Shown one piece after another: positions 1 through 7,300 of a DNA stretch of 31,808 bases; the stretch's first letter is position 1, and the number at the start of each line of letters is the position of its first letter. This stretch comes from an uncultured Acetatifactor sp. (GTDB lineage: Bacteria > Bacillota > Clostridia > Lachnospirales > Lachnospiraceae): assembly GCA_934433135.1 (NCBI GenBank), contig CAKRZO010000031.1, positions 1 to 31,808 of the forward strand, written 5' to 3'. The position numbers and the translations under genes are program-made. The notes beneath the pieces were generated by a model. That model worked only from the letters and a program-made list of their open reading frames with translations, did not search any database and was not told where the DNA came from.

Positions 1-354
1 TATCCCATGATTATGTTCCCATAATCATCAGCAGTTACGGAGAATTTGAATATGCCAAAACAGCCATGCGGCTCGGTCATTCCGTAAAACAGCTCCGATA
101 CTTTCCGCTGCCGTACCATTTACCAGCATCTTTACTTCTCCGCTGTAAGGAAAAGCAAAGAATGTATCACTTCCGTCCGCATAAATCTGCAGGCTGTCCT
201 TTTCCAGTGTTTCACTGACATAAACACTTAACAGTTTATCCAGTTCCTTTGCCGGGAACAGATAATTTTCCGCTTCCATCTCCACTTTGGAAGAAGTATA
301 AATTCTGCTGCCATCCAGATAAATTTCCGCTTCTCCGGCATCCTTTCTCTTCAT
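1..354 (-). pseudogene. Unrecognised protein fragment, probably frameshifted, running off the left edge
   Basis: An open frame begins at an ATG at 354 and stops at 28. The protein is ordinary-looking, with alternating hydrophobic and polar stretches (for example EAEIYLDGSRIYTSSK and LQIYADGSDTFFAFPYSGEV). At about 85-105 the reading appears to slip: a second minus-strand frame carries the coding-like continuation ELFYGMTEPHGCFGIFKF and stays open to base 1, while the first frame ends in a tryptophan-rich tail. I read this as a remnant with a frameshift. The coding-like reading also seems to extend a few codons upstream of the ATG, into the Fic remnant next to it, so the ATG may not be a true start. 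I do not recognise a family. A sequence error or a genuine short gene are the alternatives. Confidence 0.4.
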
Positions 355-497
355 AACCTGAATATGTTGTTCCTTCTCAAATGCGGTCTTGCTTCCGGAT
401 GATCCATTGCAGCGATACGCCCTATTTTTTCGGAAATTGATGCCACATAGGATACCATTTCATCTGTAATCGTAAAAGGCGGTCTATATTCTCCCAC
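351..497 (-). pseudogene. Truncated Fic/DOC family protein (N-terminal fragment only)
   Basis: The frame encodes GEYRPPFTITDEMVSYVASISEKIG and then RPHLRRNN before ending at a TGA at 353-351. This matches the N-terminal helix region of Fic-domain proteins (Y.PPFTIT..... followed by LR+.N+I). Fic enzymes transfer AMP or other nucleotides to protein side chains. The fragment is about 48 residues and lacks the HPFxxGNGR catalytic motif, so it cannot be active. I chose a GTG start at 497 because GGAGG lies 7 bases upstream; the ATG at 503 directly abuts GGAGGT and has no usable spacing. The break point joins the Fic sequence to an unrelated frame, which indicates a deletion or rearrangement. The Fic resemblance is from remembered family sequence, not a search. 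Confidence 0.6.
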
Positions 498-510
498 ATG
501 CATACCTCCG

Positions 511-534
511 TTATCTTGCGTATTATCTTACGTA
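511..534. repeat. 12-bp tandem repeat between the fic-remnant promoter and its start
   Basis: TTATCTTGCGTA at 511-522 is followed at once by TTATCTTACGTA at 523-534, one mismatch. The repeat lies in the leader between the -10 box and the ribosome site, a position where a repressor could bind. Possible operator for autoregulation, now serving a broken gene. Confidence 0.45.
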
Positions 535-546
535 TTTTCTTCCTCT

Positions 547-575
547 ATTATACAAATTCTCCGGAATTGTTGCAA
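547..575 (-). promoter_or_regulatory. Sigma-A type promoter upstream of the fic remnant
   Basis: On the minus strand there is a -35 box TTGCAA (570-575), a 17-base spacer and a -10 box TATAAT (547-552). The spacer holds a small palindrome, AATTCTCCGGAATT. The promoter looks intact although the gene it drives is truncated. Confidence 0.6.
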
Positions 576-632
576 GTACCTTTAAAAATGTACAGGCTGT
601 GTTTGCTGTGGTCATCTTCATCACCCGTATTT

Positions 633-1721
633 TTACCAATAAGAATCCCAACTGGGGTTTTTACTTCTATGCAATGCCTCCATGGCATAATAATCGCCCC
701 AGATGCTACACTCCGGCCGATGTCCTGCTTTTCGATTGTACATAGAATTCATAATCAGGCCATTGGAATTCTTTAAGTTTTTTGTTGTTTGGGTTTTTAA
801 TAATGCCTCCAGCATTTCCAAGGCACCTTTCTTAAATTCCGGATACGTATGATACTTCTCCATTTCCAGAATACCGCAAATTGCTATTGACGCAGCAGAT
901 GTATCCCGTGGTTCCTCTCCGGTTGTAAAGATCATATCCCAATAAGGGATATGATCCTTTGGAAGCTGTTTAAAAAAGGCATTTGTGACACCCTCAAATT
1001 TCTCCAGAATACTTTCATCCTTCAAATACTTATAGTTTAATGCCAAACCATAAATCCCCCAAGCCTGTCCCCGCGCCCACATAGAATCATCGGAATATCC
1101 CTGCACGGTAGAAGCCCTCAGTGCAGCTCCTGTACTCATATCAAAATAATAAGTGTGGTTTGTGGAATAGTCCTCCCGAATTACGTACTTCACTGCCGTT
1201 CTGAAATGTTTTTCGGCAATTTCTTTATACTTTTGCTTGCCGGTAATTTCACTTACCCGGTAAAGCAAAGGTAAATTCAACAGGCAATCAATGATAAGCC
1301 TATAATTTTGCGGATTATCATCCATATTCCCCCAGGCCTGAATAAACTCTCCTTTCTCACGAAATCTACTAATCAGATTCTCTGCTGCAAGCACGGCTGC
1401 TTCCAGCGCCTTCTCACTCTGATACAAATCATAAGCTGCCAAACAGGACGGACTGTAAAGGAACCCCATATCGTGGTGACCCACTGCTTCCTTATTCACA
1501 ATTCTGTCATACAGAATATCCACCTGTTTTAAAGCTTCCACTTTGTAATGATCGTTACCGGAATATTCGTAACTTAAATTTAACATGCCACCCCAGAAGC
1601 CATCCGTCCATTCCCTGCCTCCTGTTGCATAATAACGATAATCTTTGCTTTGAGAACCGGGAATTCCTCCGTTCATATCCACAATAAGCCTATCTACTTG
1701 TTGTAAAAAGTATTTCTCCAT
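633..1721 (-). CDS. GH88 unsaturated glucuronyl hydrolase
   Basis: This 362-residue protein matches glycoside hydrolase family 88, which removes the delta-4,5-unsaturated uronic acid left at the non-reducing end after polysaccharide lyase cleavage. The mechanism is hydration of the double bond followed by spontaneous ring opening. The two aspartates characterised in Bacillus UGL have clear counterparts: D84 in HHDMGFLYS and D145 in IIDCLLNLP. Further (alpha/alpha)6-barrel motifs are EWTDGFWGG (37-45), DDSMWARGQAWGIYGLAL (211-228), DTSAASIAICGILE and IWGDYYAMEALHR near the C-terminus. Length is normal and no signal peptide is present, so it acts in the cytoplasm on imported oligosaccharides. 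It starts two bases after the stop of the preceding gene, with AAGGAAAG upstream, so the two are co-translated. It is the last intact gene of the polysaccharide locus and the natural partner of the PL8 lyase. GH105 is a related alternative, but the HHDMGF and IIDCLLNLP motifs favour GH88. Confidence 0.9.
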   Translation of the reverse strand: MEKYFLQQVDRLIVDMNGGIPGSQSKDYRYYATGGREWTDGFWGGMLNLSYEYSGNDHYKVEALKQVDILYDRIVNKEAVGHHDMGFLYSPSCLAAYDLYQSEKALEAAVLAAENLISRFREKGEFIQAWGNMDDNPQNYRLIIDCLLNLPLLYRVSEITGKQKYKEIAEKHFRTAVKYVIREDYSTNHTYYFDMSTGAALRASTVQGYSDDSMWARGQAWGIYGLALNYKYLKDESILEKFEGVTNAFFKQLPKDHIPYWDMIFTTGEEPRDTSAASIAICGILEMEKYHTYPEFKKGALEMLEALLKTQTTKNLKNSNGLIMNSMYNRKAGHRPECSIWGDYYAMEALHRSKNPSWDSYW

Positions 1722-1722
1722 C

Positions 1723-2301
1723 TCACTTTCCTTCCTTTGTTTCTACAGAAATCGCATAGAACCTGTTTATTCCTTCACAGGCTGTGATCCCGACATTCAT
1801 TCGTTCCGGTAAATCTTCTATTCTCAGAAAAGCATCCTGTCCTTCTGTCATCATATGGATCCCTTTTTCCAAAAGTTCTACACAAAGCACATGTTTCTCA
1901 CCTTCCGTTATCGGGAATGAAACTCCCATAAGCTTCTTCCATTTCACTACATCTTCTGTCATATACATCTGCCAGACATTGATTCCGCCCTTATAGAGAA
2001 CAACCTCATAATAATTACCAAAGCGCAAATCTCCATCAGCGTCCCTGTAAAGACTATCCGTTAAAAGTATAAGCGGTGCGCCGTCTGCTTCAAACGAGCA
2101 TATTGTATTTATGACAGCACCTACACCGTATTGTTCGGGTGTTACCACAGTTACATTGTCGTAACCATATTGATTTTTCTCATTTTTTCTGTTTAAAACA
2201 CATTCTTTTTCCTGAAGGAACTGCGGCTTTGCCTCGTATCTGGCAGTATACGCATATTCCAGCATTTTATCCCATTGTCCTTCTTTAAATTCCGCTTTCA
2301 T
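1723..2301 (-). CDS. Small beta-sandwich protein of unknown function in the polysaccharide locus
   Basis: A 192-residue protein without signal peptide or membrane segment. The sequence is rich in short beta strands (YDNVTVVT, YGVGAVINTICSF, YYEVVLYKGGINVWQMY, HVLCVELLEKGIHMM) and ends NVGITACEGINRFYAISVET. That closing pattern resembles concanavalin-like or DUF1080/DUF1961-type jelly-roll domains that accompany carbohydrate enzymes. No catalytic residues can be named. It lies between the AraC regulator and GH88, overlaps the small frame upstream by four bases (ATGA) and is one base from GH88, so it belongs to that transcription unit. Because no export signal is seen, a cytoplasmic sugar-binding or sugar-processing role tied to GH88 is the most natural guess. 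The family is not identified. Confidence 0.75.
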   Translation of the reverse strand: MKAEFKEGQWDKMLEYAYTARYEAKPQFLQEKECVLNRKNEKNQYGYDNVTVVTPEQYGVGAVINTICSFEADGAPLILLTDSLYRDADGDLRFGNYYEVVLYKGGINVWQMYMTEDVVKWKKLMGVSFPITEGEKHVLCVELLEKGIHMMTEGQDAFLRIEDLPERMNVGITACEGINRFYAISVETKEGK

Positions 2302-2411
2302 ATCCTATCCCTTTCTCCGCACTGCTGTTTTGTCATTCGGATGAAACGCAAAATCGGTATTGGCTGCTCCTTACTGTCTGTAAGTTTTAAAAAGGCTAAT
2401 ATAAAGTTCAT
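2298..2411 (-). CDS. Possible 37-residue small ORF after the AraC gene
   Basis: This frame begins with ATG one base beyond the AraC stop codon. GGGAG, which is part of the last AraC codons, lies six bases upstream. It ends in a TGA that overlaps the next gene's ATG (ATGA), an arrangement typical of translational coupling. The predicted peptide begins MNFILAFLKLTDSKEQ and is basic toward the end. It resembles nothing I recognise and could be the remnant of a longer gene or a coupling peptide. The only support is the ribosome site and the tight junctions on both sides. Confidence 0.3.
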   Translation of the reverse strand: MNFILAFLKLTDSKEQPIPILRFIRMTKQQCGERDRI

Positions 2412-2412
2412 G

Positions 2413-4266
2413 TTAAACTCCCTGTTTATTTCGAAATTCCACCGGTGAAACTCCCGTATATCTTCGAAAAATTCTGGCCAAATAGTTTGCATCCATAATT
2501 CCTGCCATCGTTGAGATTTCTTTTATGGACAAGTCCGTTGTAAGCAAAAGTTCCTTGGCATACTCCAACCTTTTGCCGTTTACATATTCTGTAAATCCTA
2601 TTCCGAACTGGTTTTTAAATAATCTGCTCAGCGTATATACCGATATTCGGAAATCATCTGCCACCTTTGTCTGGCTTAAATCCGCATCTTTAAAATGTAT
2701 CTCCAGATAACTTAGAACCTCCTGCTTCAGCCTCTCTGCAGCTTCCGCCTTTTCCCGAACGTTCTCCATTACCTTCTCTTTTTCATCGATGTCTCTGCTG
2801 TCTGATTTTTGTACACCTGCTGCTCTGCAAAAGTCCAGTGACTTTCGAATCTCATTAATATCCTCTACAGCACATCCCCTATGAAGAACGTATTCTCTCT
2901 GTATATGCAAAGCACACCAGTTCTTCAGCCATTCATGGATAATCCCTTCTCCCTCATTTTCCATAAAGGAAATCAGTACGGTAGCTTTCTCACCCTGCAA
3001 ATCCGTAATGAATAAAAGCGTATGAAATTCCTGTTCGACCTTTTCCATTACCTGTTCCACTTCATCTGAATTCAGAACATAATTATCAATCAGGAAAACA
3101 CAATATCTTCTGATTCGTTCACTGACTCCGAGCTTATCGATATGCTTTTCCGAAATCGGCATTCCGTAAATCAGACAATTCATCAATAAGTCAATAATCT
3201 GCATTCGCTGCTCTGTCACAAGATGATCCTGTTCATCCATAACAGAAGAAAATAAATCAAACTCATCTTTTCCGGTTCTTTTGGTTCGTTCCAAAAGACT
3301 ATACACCGGTCTGTAATTGTAATATACTGCCAGGCAGCAGATAAGCAGCATGAGAATTACAATATAAAGCATCATCAACTTCATACGGCTGTAAAAAGTA
3401 AGAATATTATTCTGGGTCTGGTCGTCTGACACGTCCAGTATAAAAGTCAGATCCATTCTTTCATTCTGTACCATGAAAACATTCTCTTTGTCTGTATTAA
3501 TCTGATCCACACTTGTAACCGCACCGGTCTCTGCCTTTTCTCCGATTGCAAACAAGTTCTCTCCCGTAGCGCTGTCAAATGCATAATATTTTTCCCAACT
3601 CTGCCCCTGTGCGGACAGATAGAAAAATTCAAAGTCCTTCTGGCTCATTGAAAAGAGCAGCAATGCCTTTTCCCTGTCTTTCCCAATTTCTGTACAGACA
3701 CCTATTAAAAGCTTCTTAAACGCTCCGTTTGTATCACGAATCGGCTTGTATATCACTTTGGCTCTGTCATAAGACTCTTCTTCAAACAATTCCGACAATT
3801 TTTCGTATTGCCCGTCCCCCTCTTTCGAATTCAGATTCCATTGTATGTAATTTTCCACATTGTATTTACTTTCTTCGTTTAAAACCAGATCCTTTCCATA
3901 ATAGTAGACCGCCAGATCATCCACCGCTATTTTTCGGCAATAATCCGCCAGACTTTTGCAGGCCTCCAGATAATAGTACTGGCTTTCCTGCATTTTGCGG
4001 GTTCCTTCATAAAAAATCCCCATACCGGCTTTATTATCCTTACTGTTTACACTGAAAACCGTAGCATGCTTTTTAAGACGTGTTACGCTTTCTGCAAACG
4101 TCCCGGAAAACAAACGGGATATTTCGCGGTAATGTTCATTGTTTAACCGCTTCATTTCTCCATAGGATCTTTTCCAGACGACAGAAAAAAGCAGGGTCGG
4201 CACAATGACAAGAACACAGCTTGTCAAAATAAGTTGGTACAAATATTTATATCTCCGTCTTTTCAT
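2413..4266 (-). CDS. Membrane-anchored AraC family transcriptional regulator
   Basis: A 617-residue one-component regulator. A basic start and a first membrane helix (about 10-30) are followed by an extracytoplasmic sensor of roughly 265 residues. A second membrane helix (about 295-317, MLYIVILMLLICCLAVYYNY) leads to a cytoplasmic linker. The C-terminus carries the twin helix-turn-helix AraC DNA-binding domain (about 512-612), including LSQTKVADDFRISVYTLSRLF, LSIKEISTMAGIMDANYLARIF and the closing signature YTGVSPVEFR. This class senses sugars or binding-protein complexes outside the cell and activates carbohydrate genes. There is no receiver domain, so it is not a two-component partner. GGGGAGG sits five bases before the ATG. 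It follows the lyase gene after 121 bases with no clear terminator. It is the only transcription factor in the locus and therefore the best candidate to act at the two AGGATT inverted repeats at 15595 and 17934; that link is inference. Confidence 0.93.
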   Translation of the reverse strand: MKRRRYKYLYQLILTSCVLVIVPTLLFSVVWKRSYGEMKRLNNEHYREISRLFSGTFAESVTRLKKHATVFSVNSKDNKAGMGIFYEGTRKMQESQYYYLEACKSLADYCRKIAVDDLAVYYYGKDLVLNEESKYNVENYIQWNLNSKEGDGQYEKLSELFEEESYDRAKVIYKPIRDTNGAFKKLLIGVCTEIGKDREKALLLFSMSQKDFEFFYLSAQGQSWEKYYAFDSATGENLFAIGEKAETGAVTSVDQINTDKENVFMVQNERMDLTFILDVSDDQTQNNILTFYSRMKLMMLYIVILMLLICCLAVYYNYRPVYSLLERTKRTGKDEFDLFSSVMDEQDHLVTEQRMQIIDLLMNCLIYGMPISEKHIDKLGVSERIRRYCVFLIDNYVLNSDEVEQVMEKVEQEFHTLLFITDLQGEKATVLISFMENEGEGIIHEWLKNWCALHIQREYVLHRGCAVEDINEIRKSLDFCRAAGVQKSDSRDIDEKEKVMENVREKAEAAERLKQEVLSYLEIHFKDADLSQTKVADDFRISVYTLSRLFKNQFGIGFTEYVNGKRLEYAKELLLTTDLSIKEISTMAGIMDANYLARIFRRYTGVSPVEFRNKQGV

Positions 4267-4387
4267 TGCAGCCTCCCCGCTTCCTTTGACCTATGGTGTC
4301 CACTCTTCCCAATCCGTTACAACTTCTGTGGTACCAATGCTTGACTCGCGACACTTATTTCCGTTCTATGATAGGAACTGCCGCACA

Positions 4388-7300
4388 TTAATAGTACCAC
4401 TTTCTGTTTCTTAAAGAAACAATAATCCCGAAAAAATCCGTTTTCCTGCTGAATCCTATAACACAAGACAGGCAAATGAGTAAAAGACCGCCCCACATTC
4501 CCAGTCTGTTATTCTCTCCGGTCTGGGGAGATTTGATTTCTTCCGGTTCCTGTACTGCATTATTGGCATTACCATCCGAAGCATCCCTGTCATCACTATT
4601 TACACCGTTCTCCGAACCATTGTCCTCACCGCTGTCTGTTTCCGGAGTCTTCTCAACTGCGAGGCTCACAAGCATGCTCCGCCCCACAGAACCGTCCATA
4701 TTACAGGAAAGCGTCAGCTTCTCTGCTTCCTTATTTACAGTAATGCACTCATCCGCATCAATAACATCAATCACCTTTCCGTCTACCGTTACCGTAAGGG
4801 TATCCAGTTTTTGCGTGGGATCGGATACGGCAATTTCCATCCGACCCGTATCAGTCTTACGATAAACAACCATACAGGGGTTATCCACTGTAATATTCGC
4901 AAAACTTCCTGCTTCCCAGAATACAATTCCGGTTATCCCCAGTTCTGTATCCCTGACAGCCTGAACCCGGTTATCATTTGCCAGAATGCTGATTTTGGTA
5001 TCGGCGGCATATGCTGCCGTTTCCTCTGCACTTTGTCCGGGGAGAAGAATATAGGCATATCCTCCGTTCTCCGGATTTTCTCCATGGGAAAACCAAAGTT
5101 CAAAACAGGACTGATTTCCTTTTGTCCAGCGGGCATATAATCTGCCTTTGTTCTCGGTATTTTCATCCGGGAATATGTAACCGCAGTTGCCGGCAGCATT
5201 TATCCACAGGCAGCTGCTCATATCAACGTCTCCCAGTCCCTGGATCTTTATTGTCTCACCGTCTGCAACAATCTCATCCGCGCCGTAAACATCCGGAAGC
5301 ACAATCCCGATTGTCCCATCCTCATTCGGAGGATAAATGCAGCAGTTCGTAAGAGATACCCACTCTCCTCCGGTACTGTTTCCGAAATTCATATATTTTA
5401 CATATCTTGCCTCGGAATTTTTCAGATCAAAAAATTCATTGGATTCTGTCGTTCCGCTGCTCTCTCCGTCAAATACTTCGATCCAGCTGCTGCCGTCCGC
5501 AGAGACTGCCAGTTTAAAGTATTGCTTTCTGGATGCACCGTTCTGGAAAGACAAATCAATAAATCCAAGCTTCTGAATACTTCCGATATCCCATGTAATC
5601 TCTGCCCCCATATCTCCGGCATACTTTGTTCCATAGGAATCGTCAATCGTATTTTCCGGTCCGTTATGCGGCTCCGGTACCTTATTCGCACTGACACCTA
5701 CTATTTTATAGGGCTCCGGTGTACCTTCCGAATCCGAAAGCGCTATCCGACCGGAAGAAGCCATGTTTTCAACAATCGTAAGTACCTCGGCATTTCCATT
5801 GTTGCCTGCATTGACAGCCGTTCCAAGGCATACTACTTCATCATCAAACATAAAATATGCCTTTTTGGCCGTCAGGTCACTTTGGTGTGCCGGTGCCGGT
5901 CCGCCATCGGAATATGTATGACCATAATCGGTTTCATTGTGGTAGCTTTCCAGCTCCATCGCAGCCGCTCCATAGTCTCCCAAGGTCACGCCGCCTACAA
6001 AATCCTTAGAGCTTAGGTACTCATTTCCCTGGCTGATAGAAACTGCCTTGCGCAGCTGTGTGTCAACCGTTGTTCCCGGCAAACGATATTTATCAAAGCT
6101 CAGCCAGTCTGACCAGGAGGCATTAAGGCGTTTTCCCTTGATATAATATTCTGTCCGTCCGTCGCTAAGATACCATCCGTCCTTATTTTGACCATTGATC
6201 GACTCGTAATTGAATATTCTTGAAGAAGACATAGAGACAGTCAATGCCCATCCTGCAGATTTGTGAACTACCTTATCTACATTATAAAATACTTTTGTAT
6301 TTATTTCTTCCGTTTCCTCGTAAGGCGTATCATCTGCCAGCAATTCTTTAAAAGCAAGGATGTTTTCCAGCGGAAGTTTCCGGATAATGGCTTCTCCATG
6401 TTCCTTTCCTTCCTTTTTCAGGATTCTTCTGATATCGTTCTTCGTCTCTTCATCAAAGGCAGATGTTATTCTGAACAGGAAGGCATGTACGCCGTAATAA
6501 TCATTGGCATCCTGAGACGGTCCTCTACCAAGCGTCCAACGGAACACCTTTCCGTCATATACCGCAGCATCGAAACTGTTCTTAAAAATGTCATAAACAT
6601 TGTCAATAAAAGGAATCTTCATTTCAAAGTTCGTACCGGCAAATACCGATATAAAATCGGCATAGGCACTAAACTGCACTGTTCCGTAACTGTAATTATG
6701 CGGGTGCAGGGTATGAAGAATGTAGGAACCATCCGTAAAGAATCCTGCTCCTTTTATCGGTGTGTATGCCTGTCTTGCCGCATCCAGCACAGATTCCGCA
6801 AAGCGCCTGTTATCATCTGCATACAGAAATGTCTGAGTAATCATAGCCTGTACATCCAGTATTCTCTCTGCATCATTGCGTAACAATGCGGAACCGATTA
6901 CCTCATAAGCCATATCCGTATAGTTTGCACCACTCATTCTCGGAACCGGAACCTGTTCATTAAAAAATGCCAGGTATTCATTTATCTGCTCCTGCGTCAG
7001 TGTATCCTTTATCATCATAAGGGTTGTAATCAGTTTTTCGGGTGTTCCGATCGCCCAATCCCACCAATTGTTTTGCCCGGTAATTTTCCACGGTGCAGCG
7101 GAAGAACCGGCATAAACCTTTCTGTTATATCGATTTTCCTTAAGCCAGTCCAGTGCAAAGAGAATGTCTCCCAGCACTTCTTCGTTGTGATACAGATATT
7201 GGTCACTGCCGCGATATTCTTCCGGCACATAACAGCCATAAGCCAGCGCCATATTATAAACCTGTGTATAAGCCAGAGTGATATCCGCTGATGCGGTGGA

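Noticed and set aside
2298..2492. Longer version of the small ORF starting inside the AraC gene
   Set aside because: The upstream part overlaps the conserved AraC C-terminus and has no ribosome site; only the 2298-2411 part is worth noting.
4321..4387. Possible promoter (TTGACT) and short dyads between the lyase and AraC genes
   Set aside because: The TTGACT is on the plus strand facing into the lyase 3' end and lacks a well-spaced -10; no convincing minus-strand promoter for AraC was found.
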